This document shows positions 16,373-24,324 of a stretch of DNA of 64,000 bases, piece after piece. Under the pieces are notes generated by a model, which made no database searches, had not been told where the DNA came from, and saw only the letters and a list, made by a program, of their open reading frames with translations. The translations under genes and the position numbers were made by a program. The stretch is from positions 1 to 64,000 of the forward strand of contig JBIOUX010000163.1 of assembly GCA_044867425.1 (NCBI GenBank), written 5' to 3'. Numbering within the stretch: the first letter of the stretch is position 1; the number at the start of each line of letters is the position of its first letter. This DNA is from CAWBJP01 sp044867425. Its GTDB lineage: Bacteria > Actinomycetota > Acidimicrobiia > IMCC26256 > BP-133.

Positions 16373-16672
16373 GTGGCGCCGATGGTCGAGCCTGAACGGC
16401 GCACCCTCATCCCTGCGAATGTCGACACCACCGAGGATCTGTCGGGCTGCATCCTGGCGGAGAGCGGCCGCGCCTTCGTGTCGCTGGCCATCCGTCTCAA
16501 GCAGATCGACGGCCTCAACCACAACGCCGTGGTCGTCAGACCCGGCCGGGCATCGAGCCGCCCGAGCGACTCATGCCAGGTGTGGTCGACGGTGAAGCGC
16601 GCCGCCGGAGTGCACTACAGCATCAAGACGCCCGGCTGCGACGGCCAGCTCGACCCCGAGGAAGCCGCCTAG
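16373..16672 (+). CDS. Hypothetical protein
   Basis: A 99-residue open frame from GTG 16373 (ATG 16382 is an alternative) that fills the gap between the acyl-CoA dehydrogenase and the convergent dienelactone hydrolase gene. Third codon positions are mostly G or C, as in true genes here. I do not recognise the product (core ILAESGRAFVSLAIRLKQID); it has no membrane segment or signal peptide, and two Cys residues near the end. Confidence 0.4.
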   Translation: MAPMVEPERRTLIPANVDTTEDLSGCILAESGRAFVSLAIRLKQIDGLNHNAVVVRPGRASSRPSDSCQVWSTVKRAAGVHYSIKTPGCDGQLDPEEAA

Positions 16673-16678
16673 AGCCGG

Positions 16679-17386
16679 CTACGCCTTGAGGTGGGTGCGG
16701 AAGAAGGCGGCGATGCGGCGCCGGGCGTCGCGGGCCGAAGGCTCGTGGTAGCCGCCGCCCATGAGCCAGCCGGCCACGGTGAAAAGCACGCTGTCGTGCT
16801 GGTTCAGGAAGGAGTGGCCGGCGTCGGGGTACTCCTTCACGTCGTGGTCCACCCCGGCGGCGGTGAGGGCCGACTCCAACCTGGCCGCCGCGCCCCGCAG
16901 CAGGCGATCCTTGGCGCCGTAGCTGGCCACGATCGGACACGCTCCCGGCGCGAGGGAGTCGAAGCTCCGGCGCACCGTCCCGTAGTTCGGAGCCGACGCC
17001 GAGAACCCGTGGCCGGGCGCCAGGAGGAGGGCGAACCCGCCCCCCATGCAGAACCCCATGACCCCCGTCGTCCCGGTGCAGTCCTCCCGCCCGGCCAGCC
17101 ACGACCGGGCCGCCTCGACATCCTCGAACATCCGGCCCTCGCCCGCCTTCAGGGCCAGGAAGACCGAGCGGAGGCAGGCCACCTTGTTGCCCCAGAAGAA
17201 GAAGTCGGGCGACACGGCCAGGAACCCCTCGCCGGCCAGCCAGTCGGCCTGCTCCCGGACGTCGGCGCTCATCCCCAGGGCGTCGTGGATGACGATGACC
17301 CCCGGCCACGGCCCCTCGCCGGCCGGCGTGGCCAGGTACGCGGGGAGATCCCCCCGGTCGGTCCCGATCTTCACGTCCGCCATCAC
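16679..17386 (-). CDS. Dienelactone hydrolase family protein
   Basis: An alpha/beta hydrolase of about 235 residues. The triad is Cys in GVMGFCMGGGFALLL, Asp in SYGAKDRLL and His in YPDAGHSFLN, the DLH (carboxymethylenebutenolidase-like) arrangement. The N-terminus GDLPAYLATPAG and HDALGMSADVREQADWLA are also typical. ATG 17383 has a GGAGG site; GTG 17386 is directly adjacent. Substrate unknown; such enzymes act on lactones and activated esters. Divergent from the beta-propeller gene, with operator-like palindromes in between. Confidence 0.85.
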   Translation of the reverse strand: MMADVKIGTDRGDLPAYLATPAGEGPWPGVIVIHDALGMSADVREQADWLAGEGFLAVSPDFFFWGNKVACLRSVFLALKAGEGRMFEDVEAARSWLAGREDCTGTTGVMGFCMGGGFALLLAPGHGFSASAPNYGTVRRSFDSLAPGACPIVASYGAKDRLLRGAAARLESALTAAGVDHDVKEYPDAGHSFLNQHDSVLFTVAGWLMGGGYHEPSARDARRRIAAFFRTHLKA

Positions 17387-17436
17387 GCCTCCGGGAGGGC
17401 TCGCCGGGCGGTGCTGCTGTCATGAGTAGCAGAAAC

Positions 17437-17469
17437 GGACGAATCGTCCCCGGACGGGACCGTCCCGTC
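17437..17469. promoter_or_regulatory. Paired palindromes in a divergent intergenic region
   Basis: Two inverted repeats lie side by side: GGACG-AAT-CGTCC (17437-17449) and GACGGGAC-C-GTCCCGTC (17453-17469). The second is a perfect 8-bp inverted repeat around one base. They lie between the divergent genes 16679-17386 and 17536-18936, where a regulator could control both. Confidence 0.45.
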
Positions 17470-17535
17470 TGATACGTCCGGTTTGTCCCTCGGGCAGCGG
17501 TCCGAAATCGGGTCATCCGTGCCGAAGGACTCGAT

Positions 17536-18936
17536 GTGGAACTGGAACCCTCTGCTGTCCCGCGCCCATCGCCGAGTCCGGTACGGCGGCGGCGCTGCCG
17601 CCTGGCGGTCGTGATCGCCCTCACGCTGATCACGGTCGCCGGCCTCGCGGCCCTCAACCGTGACGACAACGCGCCGGTGAGCCTGCAGACGGCGGGTGAC
17701 TCGGAGCCGGGGCTCCCGACGACAGTGACGACGGCCGCGGCCGGGACCTCGACGACCTCGGCCGTCTCTGAGCCGGTCACGTCGACGTCGGGGTCGACGA
17801 AGCCCACGGCGACCACGGCCCGGCCGACGAGTTCGACGACGGCCCCGGCCAGCACGTCCACGACGACGGCGCCGCCCTTCGCCGGGACGGTGCTCGCCGT
17901 CGAGCAACCCGGGATCTGGGTGGTCGACCTGACGACCGGGTCGCTCCGGCGGATCGCCGACGCCGGGCCCTTCGACGTGGCCGGAGACTTCATCCTCACC
18001 GCCCGGGACCGCCAGGTCTACGCCACTCCCGTCGCCGGCGGAGACGCGGTGTACCGCTACGACGCCCCCAGCCAGGGCAACCAGCAGATGTCATCCGGCT
18101 ACACCGTCGATCTCTCCCGGGAGTCGGTAGAGTGGATCGAAGCCGCCTCCGACGGCAGCGCCGTCCTCGGGGTCTTCGCCCCGCTCGTCGGGCCCGACGG
18201 CCAGACCGCCGGCCGCAACGGCACGTTCTCGCTCGTGCGGCCGAATGGGGAGAAGGTCGTTCCAGAACACTGGCTCAGCACCAATTTCGAGTGGAGCCCC
18301 GACGGCACCAAGCTGGCGCTGACGAGCTACGCCAAGGTCAGCATGACCGACCCGCCCACCATGACGCCGACGACCTCTTCGCCGCCCAAGAGCACCCTGG
18401 TGGTGGTGGGCCCGGACGGGAAGACGCTCCACGGCCCCGTCCAGGGCCCCCAGGTCGACGGGGTCACCACGCTGCAATGGGCCGGCGACGGCCGCGCCCT
18501 CGTGACCAACGCCGCCGGCGGCGGCTTCAACCGCTTCGACCTCTCGAGCGGGACGTTCCAGTTGCTCCCCGGGCAGGCGAGCTCGCTCGACGTCGGTCCC
18601 GATGGCCGCATCGTCGCCAGCCGGTATGTGAACAACGAACCCGGCGTCGTGCTCGTCGATCCGGTGACGGGAGCCATCACTCCCTTCGCCAAGCGGGGTA
18701 CCGACCCCCGGTGGTCGCCCGACGGCCGCTCCGTTCTCCTGGCCGACGCTTCCCCGACCAAAGGCGCGATGCCGCGCTCTTCCTTCGTCGTGACCGACGC
18801 CGGCGGGCTCCCCCGCTACACCCTGACCGCCCCCGAGAACCTCCGGCTGGGGTCCGCCATCCGTGTCACCAGCGACCGCTATCCGGCGCCGCAATGGGCT
18901 CAGGCGGGCCGCTACCTGGTCGTCGTCGCCCACTGA
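17536..18936 (+). CDS. Membrane-anchored beta-propeller (TolB/WD40-like) protein
   Basis: A 466-residue protein with an Arg-rich start and one transmembrane helix (about residues 20-38, LAVVIALTLITVAGLAAL), then a Ser/Thr/Pro-rich spacer to about residue 115, then an extracellular propeller. Propeller blades are marked by EWSPDGTKLALTSY, LQWAGDGRALVTN and RWSPDGRSVLLAD. This resembles TolB-like or PD40 repeats. A binding or scaffold role at the cell surface is inferred; no catalytic motif is seen. The GTG start is short of a good ribosome site. Confidence 0.7.
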   Translation: MELEPSAVPRPSPSPVRRRRCRLAVVIALTLITVAGLAALNRDDNAPVSLQTAGDSEPGLPTTVTTAAAGTSTTSAVSEPVTSTSGSTKPTATTARPTSSTTAPASTSTTTAPPFAGTVLAVEQPGIWVVDLTTGSLRRIADAGPFDVAGDFILTARDRQVYATPVAGGDAVYRYDAPSQGNQQMSSGYTVDLSRESVEWIEAASDGSAVLGVFAPLVGPDGQTAGRNGTFSLVRPNGEKVVPEHWLSTNFEWSPDGTKLALTSYAKVSMTDPPTMTPTTSSPPKSTLVVVGPDGKTLHGPVQGPQVDGVTTLQWAGDGRALVTNAAGGGFNRFDLSSGTFQLLPGQASSLDVGPDGRIVASRYVNNEPGVVLVDPVTGAITPFAKRGTDPRWSPDGRSVLLADASPTKGAMPRSSFVVTDAGGLPRYTLTAPENLRLGSAIRVTSDRYPAPQWAQAGRYLVVVAH

Positions 18937-18962
18937 GCGGTCCCCTCCTGATGGGCGGTCGT

Positions 18963-18984
18963 TAATCGACTGGTCGGTCGATTA
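18963..18984. promoter_or_regulatory. TetR-type operator, perfect inverted repeat
   Basis: TAATCGAC (18963-18970) and GTCGATTA (18977-18984) form a perfect 8-bp inverted repeat with a six-base spacer, ending 11 bases before the tetR start at 18996. This is the usual geometry for an autoregulated TetR gene. Confidence 0.7.
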
Positions 18985-18995
18985 CCATCCGATGG

Positions 18996-19622
18996 ATGGA
19001 CAAGGCGGACGAGCAGGCACAACCCCTGGGCCGTGTGGCCCGCAAGCGGGTCCGCCGGATCAACGAGATCCTCCGGGTGGCGGCCGAGGTCGTCGGGGAG
19101 CGGGGGTACCAGGGCACCAGCCTCGAAGAGGTGGCCGACCGGCTCGACCTGGCCAAAGCGTCGCTGTACCACTACTTCGACTCCAAGGAGGCGCTGTTCT
19201 CCGCCTGCCTGGGCACCGCCGCCGACGAGCTCATCAGCCGGCTGTCGGCCATCGCCGGCCAGAAGGTGAGCGCCACCGACAGGCTGCGCAAGCTGATCGT
19301 CGAGCAGGTCCGATTCACCACCTACGAGCAGCCCGAGCTCTCCCGCCTCTTCCTCCGGCACCTCGAATGGCCCGAGAACATCCGAGAGCAGATCCACGAC
19401 TGGCAGGCCCGCCACGACGCCGTCTTCAAGCGGGTGATCGACAAGGCCGCCGCCGCCGGCGAGCTCGACGTGACCGACGCCGCCGTCGCCCGGCAGTGCC
19501 TCATCGGGGCGCTCAACTCGGTCCCGTTCTGGGGCTACAAGCCGGACGGCCGCTACCCGGCCGACGCGCTGGTGGAGGTGGTGGCCGACTCGGTCATGCC
19601 CTTGTTCGGCGTCCGTCCCTGA
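18996..19622 (+). CDS. TetR-family transcriptional regulator
   Basis: 208 residues. The helix-turn-helix reads INEILRVAAEVVGERGYQ then TSLEEVADRLDLAKASLYHYFDSKEALF, and the C-terminal domain contains RFTTYEQPELSRLFLRHLEW, common in actinobacterial TetR proteins linked to fatty-acid or lipid metabolism. The inverted repeat 18963-18984 in its promoter suggests autoregulation. Its neighbours give no firm clue to the target; the following subtilase is convergent. Confidence 0.88.
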   Translation: MDKADEQAQPLGRVARKRVRRINEILRVAAEVVGERGYQGTSLEEVADRLDLAKASLYHYFDSKEALFSACLGTAADELISRLSAIAGQKVSATDRLRKLIVEQVRFTTYEQPELSRLFLRHLEWPENIREQIHDWQARHDAVFKRVIDKAAAAGELDVTDAAVARQCLIGALNSVPFWGYKPDGRYPADALVEVVADSVMPLFGVRP

Positions 19623-19635
19623 AGCCGACGGGCGG

Positions 19636-20646
19636 TTAGGGCGCGGTGGCGGCGGCGACGTCCAGCCGCCCCTTGCAGGTCGGGCTCGACTCCCCGCAGC
19701 TCACACTCGTGTTCGCCGTCGCCAGCAGCCGGTCGACAGCCGACTGCGGCGTGTGTCCCTGGGCCAGCAGGAGGGCGACGGCACCCGAGACGTGGGGGGC
19801 GGCCATGGACGTGCCCGCCAGCGCCTCGTAGGAGTTGGACTTGCCCTGGACCCAGAAGGTGGAGAGCACGTCGTCGGCCTTGTTGCCGTTGCCGGCACCG
19901 CCCGGCGCCAGGATCGCCCACTTGGCCTGACCGGTGGACGTCGAGTAGCCGGCCACGCGGTCGTCGGGCCCGGTGGCTCCGACCACGATGGCGTTGAGGT
20001 CCCCGTAGGCGGAGCCCTCCAGGCCGAGCCCCAGGGCGTTGGAGTTGCCGGCGGCCACGACGGGGACGGCCCCGTGGGACCAGGCGTATTCGACCCCCTC
20101 CCGGAGGTCGGTATCACTGCCCAGGGTCGAGGTGATGACCATGGCCGGGTCGCCCAGCGACAGGTTGACGACCCCGGCCCCGTGGTCCACCACCCACTTG
20201 ATTCCGGCGGTGACGTCCTCGGCGCTCCCCGACCCGGTGGAGGAGAGCACCTTGGCCACGACCAACTCGGCCCCGGGGGCGACGCCCGTCACCCCTTTGC
20301 CGTTGTCCTTGATGGCGGCGGCGATCCCGGACACGTGGGTTCCGTGGCCCTGGTCGTCCTGGGCCGAACCCTTGCAGGCGGCCGGGTCGCCGTTGGCGCC
20401 GACGCACGAGGCGTGCTCCACGACCTTGCCGGCCAGGTCCTCGTGGGTGAGGTCCACACCGGTGTCGACGATGCCGATGCGGATGCCGGCGCCGGTGGTG
20501 CGGGTCCAGGCCGCCTCCGCTCCGATGCGGGCCATCCCCCACTCGGCGGCGAAGGACGGGTCGTTGGAGGCGCCGGCGGGCCCCGCTCCGGGCACCAGGC
20601 TGAGGGCGACGGCCAGTACCAGGAAAGCGTTGCGCACCCGACCCAT
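19636..20646 (-). CDS. Secreted subtilisin-like serine protease (S8)
   Basis: A 336-residue secreted protease. A signal peptide runs from MGRVRNAFLVLAVALS to about residue 27 (AGPAGA). The catalytic triad is Asp in IRIGIVDTGVDLTHEDLAG, His in DDQGHGTHVSGIAAAI and Ser in LAGTSMAAPHVSGA; the oxyanion Asn is in VVAAGNSNALG. No I9 propeptide is seen between signal and catalytic domain, as in thermitase-like enzymes. A disulfide is likely near the end (VSCGESSPTCKG). A strong ribosome site (GGAGG) precedes ATG 20644-20646. Confidence 0.92.
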   Translation of the reverse strand: MGRVRNAFLVLAVALSLVPGAGPAGASNDPSFAAEWGMARIGAEAAWTRTTGAGIRIGIVDTGVDLTHEDLAGKVVEHASCVGANGDPAACKGSAQDDQGHGTHVSGIAAAIKDNGKGVTGVAPGAELVVAKVLSSTGSGSAEDVTAGIKWVVDHGAGVVNLSLGDPAMVITSTLGSDTDLREGVEYAWSHGAVPVVAAGNSNALGLGLEGSAYGDLNAIVVGATGPDDRVAGYSTSTGQAKWAILAPGGAGNGNKADDVLSTFWVQGKSNSYEALAGTSMAAPHVSGAVALLLAQGHTPQSAVDRLLATANTSVSCGESSPTCKGRLDVAAATAP

Positions 20647-20760
20647 GACAACCTCCGTTCCCCCGTGCCCGGGGGCTGCGCCCTTGCAACCGCTTGCTCC
20701 CGAAATGTTCCCTTCGCGCCCTGGCAGGAAACGGACGCCGGCCGGCCTTGCCCAATTCCC

Positions 20761-20789
20761 TTGTCCGGCCCGGGCCCAGTCCCTACCCT
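20761..20789 (+). promoter_or_regulatory. Promoter of the His-rich membrane protein, probably leaderless
   Basis: TTGTCC (20761-20766), a 17-base spacer, and TACCCT (20784-20789). The predicted transcription start falls at 20796-20797, exactly the GTG codon of the next gene, so its mRNA is probably leaderless. No Shine-Dalgarno sequence is present upstream. Confidence 0.55.
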
Positions 20790-20796
20790 CGATGGT

Positions 20797-22458
20797 GTGA
20801 CCAAGCGACTGGGGCGCTACCTGGCTCTCGGCCTGGCCGGGGTCGTCCTCCTCCTGGCCGGCCTGGCCTGTGACGGGGTCCTGCACGCCGCCGACCCCAC
20901 CCTGGCCGCCCGGGAGGGAGTCTTCGCCTGGCGCAACCCCGGTCACGTCCTTCTCGGCCTGGGTATGGGCATGGTGATGGTGGGGCTCCTGGGGGCCAGC
21001 CTGACCGCCCTGTCCCTGGCCACCAACCCGTTCTGGTCCCGACCGGGTGTGCGCCGGACCCTGCTGGCTGGCAGTACCGCCCTGGTGGTGGCCTCGGCGG
21101 CGATCACCTCGTGGTCGGCCACCGCCGGCCACGACCATGACGACGGCCTCGTGGCGGCACACGGCCCCGGCGGCGGCCAGGGGCCGGCGCTGGATGCCGG
21201 AGGCTCCACCGGTCACACCGGTCACACCGGTCACGTCCAGGGCGACCCAGCCCACGTGGACGGCTCCTCCGCCTCCGGCCACGGTGGAGAGGTGGCGCGG
21301 GGACAACCCGGCCGGGCCGCCGCCGGGGCGGGCCACGCCCACCCTCCCGTCCCCGGCCCGGGCGCGGCGGCGCTCGAGCACTCCCTCGAACACAACCACG
21401 CCGCCACCATGCCGGCCGGAGGATCCGCCGCCGGCCATGACCACGCCTCCCCACCACCCCAGGCCGGCCCCGCGCCACCGGCGCCCGCTCCGGGCCATGA
21501 CCACGGCGCCGGCCCGGCTCCGGCGCCGCCCGCGGGCGAGACGGCGGTGGTGCGCTGGGGGCCGTTCCTGCTCCCGCCGGCCGGCGCCGGCGGCGACGCC
21601 GACCACGCCAACGTGGTCATCCCCGACGGGCCCAAGCCGTGCACCGGCTGCTTCCTGGTGGGCATCGAGCCCGATCTGGTCTACGCCGACGGGCGCTCGG
21701 CCAACCTCGACACCGGCGTGATGCTCCACCACGCGGTGTTCTTCGCCTCCGACAAGGTCGACGCCACCTGCGGCGACACCAAGGGCGTCGGAGAGCTGGG
21801 TGAGCGCTTCTTCGCCTCCGGGAACGAGCGGACCGGTGGTGTCCTGCCCGCCGGCTTCGGCTATCCCGTGACCCGCGCCCCCTGGAACGGCGTGTTCCAC
21901 GTCATGAACCACTCGGCCCTGCCCCAGGCCGTGTTCGTCGAGCTTCGCACCCGGTGGGTGCGCGACGGCGTGCAGCCCGTCCGCCCGGTGTGGCTGGACA
22001 TGGGCAACTGCGGCACGTCGGAGTACGAGGTGCCCGCCGGCCGGTCGTCGCGGCACTTCACGTGGACGTCGAACCTGACCGGCCGGGTCCTGTCCGCCGG
22101 CGGTCACGTCCACGACGGCGGCGTGCGCACCACCTTGAAAAACGCCACCTCCGGCCGGCGGATATGCACGTCGTGGGCGTCCTACCACACCAAGCCGGCC
22201 TACATGGGCTCGGTCGACACCATGAGCGTGTGCGCCTGGGACACGCTGGGCACCGTCCGGGCCGGCGAGGTGCTCGACCTCGAAGCCTTCTACGACACGT
22301 CCGCCGCCATCCCCGACGCCATGGGGATCATGCTGGCCTACGTGGTGGAGACCAACGACCTGGCCGCCGGCACGCCCGCCCCACCCGAGGTCACCGGCGA
22401 CGTCCCGCCCCCGCCGACCTCCACTCCCCCGCCGTCGGAGGGCCACCACCCCCACTGA
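20797..22458 (+). CDS. Membrane protein with His-rich linker and copper type II monooxygenase-like domain
   Basis: 553 residues from GTG 20797. Residues 1-105 hold three transmembrane helices (LALGLAGVVLLLAGLA; VLLGLGMGMVMVGLLGASL; TLLAGSTALVVASAAITSW). Residues 108-245 are rich in His, Pro and Gly (GHDHDD, TGHTGHTGHV, LEHSLEHNHAA, GHDHGAG), a likely metal-binding tract. The rest resembles the two-domain PHM fold of ascorbate-dependent copper monooxygenases: MLHHAVFFASDK, FHVMNHSALPQ and GGHVHDGGVRTTL supply His residues where Cu sites are expected, and ETNDLAAG follows. A short Pro-rich tail ends with HHPH. The family call is made by eye and a pure copper-binding or chaperone role is possible. 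Confidence 0.6.
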   Translation: MTKRLGRYLALGLAGVVLLLAGLACDGVLHAADPTLAAREGVFAWRNPGHVLLGLGMGMVMVGLLGASLTALSLATNPFWSRPGVRRTLLAGSTALVVASAAITSWSATAGHDHDDGLVAAHGPGGGQGPALDAGGSTGHTGHTGHVQGDPAHVDGSSASGHGGEVARGQPGRAAAGAGHAHPPVPGPGAAALEHSLEHNHAATMPAGGSAAGHDHASPPPQAGPAPPAPAPGHDHGAGPAPAPPAGETAVVRWGPFLLPPAGAGGDADHANVVIPDGPKPCTGCFLVGIEPDLVYADGRSANLDTGVMLHHAVFFASDKVDATCGDTKGVGELGERFFASGNERTGGVLPAGFGYPVTRAPWNGVFHVMNHSALPQAVFVELRTRWVRDGVQPVRPVWLDMGNCGTSEYEVPAGRSSRHFTWTSNLTGRVLSAGGHVHDGGVRTTLKNATSGRRICTSWASYHTKPAYMGSVDTMSVCAWDTLGTVRAGEVLDLEAFYDTSAAIPDAMGIMLAYVVETNDLAAGTPAPPEVTGDVPPPPTSTPPPSEGHHPH

Positions 22459-22477
22459 CCCGCGCCCCCCGGGTTTC

Positions 22478-22517
22478 TGTGGGTTTTCTGCCAGCAATTC
22501 CTGGCACGAAACCCACA
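22478..22517. terminator. Strong two-tier hairpin after the His-rich membrane protein
   Basis: TGTGGGTTT (22478-22486) pairs with AAACCCACA (22509-22517) and, inside it, TGCCAG (22489-22494) pairs with CTGGCA (22501-22506) over a CAATTC loop. This is a 9-bp plus 6-bp stem 20 bases after the stop codon and 60 bases before the next start. No U-run follows, so it may terminate without one or act as a leader of the next gene. Confidence 0.6.
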
Positions 22518-22577
22518 AGTTGCAGGGAATCGGAAATCCACCACCTGTGAGGAGCGCTCTGTCAGGCTCCGGTCGCA

Positions 22578-24035
22578 GTGACGACCGGCTCCCGCTCGGC
22601 CCGCCTGCTGCTCGGTGCGCTGCTGGCGCCCGTGGTGGGCGTGGCCATGGCCCCCGGTCCGCTGGGCCCCTGGGGCCGTCAACCCACCCCGGCGCTGGCC
22701 CTGCGTGTGGTCCGGGGGACCGCCGGCGCCGGGCTCCACGCCCGTCTCGCCGCCGGCGCCCTCCAGCAGACCGTCGCCGCGCCCACCGGCATCGCCGCGC
22801 CGGCCACCGCCCCCGCGCCCGCGCCGCCCCCCGCCACCACCCCGCCGGCGCCGCCCCCGGCCGCCAGCCCGTCTCCGCCGCCCAGCCCCCTCACCGGCGC
22901 CGTCGAGGCCCGCCTGGCCGACCCCCGCCTCGCCGGGCTCAGCGTCGGCCTGTCGGTGTGGCTCGACGGCTACGGCGAGGTGGCAGCCCGCAACGCCGAC
23001 CTGCCCCTGCTGCCCGCCTCCAACCAGAAACTGGTCACGGCCATGGGGGTCCTGACGCACGTCCCCATCACCGACACCCTGGTGACGGAGGTGCGGGCCA
23101 ACGGCGCTCAGGACGGCGCCACCCTGATGGGGGACCTGATCCTGGTGGGCGGCGGTGATCCGACCCTCACCACCTCCGGCCCGCACTCGCTCGACGCCCT
23201 CGCCGCCGCCGTCCGGGGACGAGGCATCAGCCGGGTGGCCGGCACCCTGGTGGCCGACGAGACCCGCTACGACTCCCAGCGGGGCGCGGGCGGGTGGCTC
23301 CCCTATCACGTGCCCACCTTCATCGGTCCGCTCTCCGCCCTGGTGGTGGACCGCAACCAGCACCGGGGCGATCCCGCCTACGCCGCCGACCCCGTCCCGG
23401 GCAACCTGCTGCGGTTCCGCCACGCCCTGGCCCGCCGGGGGATCTCCGTCGCCGGGGGCAACGGCGCCGGGGCGGCGCCGGCCGGGGCCGTCACCCTGGC
23501 GTCCCTGGCCTCACCCCCCATCGGCGCCCTGGTGACGGACATGCTCGTGCGCAGCGACAACCTCTTCGCCGAACTGCTGGTCAAGGAGCTGGGACGCCGC
23601 GTCCGGGGTGCGGGGACCACCACCGACGGCCTGGCCGCTGCCGACCAGGCCCTGGCCGCCCTGGGCGTACGCCTCACCGGCCAGAGCGCCGACGGCTCCG
23701 GCCTGTCCCGGGCCGACCGGCGCTCGGCCCGCGAGTTCCAGGAACTGCTCCGGGCCGCCCTGGCTCAACCCTGGGGCAACTACCTGTTCGATTCGCTCCC
23801 CCTGGCCGGGCGCACCGGCACCCTGGCCCGCCGGCTGCGGGGCACGGCCGCCGAAGCCAACGTGCGGGCCAAGACGGGCTGGATCGACGAAGGCCGGGCG
23901 CTGTCGGGCTACCTCACCACCGCCGGCGGGCGCCGGGCGGTGTTCTCCGTGGTGGTCAACGGCACCATCCCCGGCTCGCCGGTGGTAGGTGCCATCGACG
24001 ACCTGGTGGCGGCGGTCGCCGCCGACCGCTCCTGA
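22578..24035 (+). CDS. dacB: D-alanyl-D-alanine carboxypeptidase, PBP4/DacB type (S13)
   Basis: A 485-residue exported penicillin-binding protein that trims or cleaves peptidoglycan cross-links. After a signal-like N-terminus (about residues 8-26) and an Ala/Pro-rich linker (about 65-105) come the active-site motifs: SxxK in PASNQKLVTA, SxN in LVRSDNLFAE and KTG in VRAKTGWIDE. LILVGGGDPTL and GDPVYAADP-like segments are also typical of the family. The start is GTG 22578. It ends in a region with a 16-bp palindrome. Confidence 0.92.
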   Translation: MTTGSRSARLLLGALLAPVVGVAMAPGPLGPWGRQPTPALALRVVRGTAGAGLHARLAAGALQQTVAAPTGIAAPATAPAPAPPPATTPPAPPPAASPSPPPSPLTGAVEARLADPRLAGLSVGLSVWLDGYGEVAARNADLPLLPASNQKLVTAMGVLTHVPITDTLVTEVRANGAQDGATLMGDLILVGGGDPTLTTSGPHSLDALAAAVRGRGISRVAGTLVADETRYDSQRGAGGWLPYHVPTFIGPLSALVVDRNQHRGDPAYAADPVPGNLLRFRHALARRGISVAGGNGAGAAPAGAVTLASLASPPIGALVTDMLVRSDNLFAELLVKELGRRVRGAGTTTDGLAAADQALAALGVRLTGQSADGSGLSRADRRSAREFQELLRAALAQPWGNYLFDSLPLAGRTGTLARRLRGTAAEANVRAKTGWIDEGRALSGYLTTAGGRRAVFSVVVNGTIPGSPVVGAIDDLVAAVAADRS

Positions 24036-24042
24036 TCTATCA

Positions 24043-24058
24043 CCGACCGGCCGGTCGG
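24043..24058. promoter_or_regulatory. 16-bp perfect palindrome CCGACCGGCCGGTCGG
   Basis: The palindrome sits 8 bases after the dacB stop and has no loop, so it looks more like a protein-binding site than a terminator. GACCGGCCGGTC-type sequences are seen as TetR operators in actinobacteria. Nothing nearby identifies the protein that would bind it. Confidence 0.4.
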
Positions 24059-24094
24059 GAAACCGCCTTCTGTGATTTCCAGCCACGCACGGAG

Positions 24095-24120
24095 GTTTAA
24101 GGGAACCTCAAGCGGGGAAA
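24095..24120 (+). promoter_or_regulatory. SigB/SigF-type promoter candidate
   Basis: GTTTAA (24095-24100), a 14-base spacer and GGGAAA (24115-24120), close to the GTTT / GGGTAT consensus of general-stress (group 3) sigma factors. A group-3 sigma gene lies at 28230-29369. The start codon of the small gene follows at 24130. GAGGTT/AACCTC (24092-24109) also forms a small inverted repeat over the -35 region. Confidence 0.45.
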
Positions 24121-24129
24121 GTCCGGCAC

Positions 24130-24324
24130 GTGAGCAACACGCGGGTCACCGACGATCACGCGGCCGATCTCTCGCACGTCCGCGAGGTCCACGACGTGGT
24201 CGACAACCTGCGCCGGCTGTTCGTGGCCGCCGTCCAGGCGGACGAGGCCGGCGGGGCTTCCGAACTGATCGATTGGCCGCTGTCGCCCGCGGGCGCGACG
24301 CCTCAGTCGACCCCCGGCCGGTAG
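24130..24324 (+). CDS. Hypothetical small protein
   Basis: 64 residues from GTG 24130. No family is recognised. Codon third positions are almost all G or C, as in real genes here. The middle part (SHVREVHDVVDNLRRLFVAAVQADEA) should be helical and the C-terminus is unstructured. It overlaps the 3' end of the convergent VOC gene by 22 bases. The promoter in front looks like a stress-sigma promoter, so this may be a stress-induced protein. Confidence 0.4.
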   Translation: MSNTRVTDDHAADLSHVREVHDVVDNLRRLFVAAVQADEAGGASELIDWPLSPAGATPQSTPGR

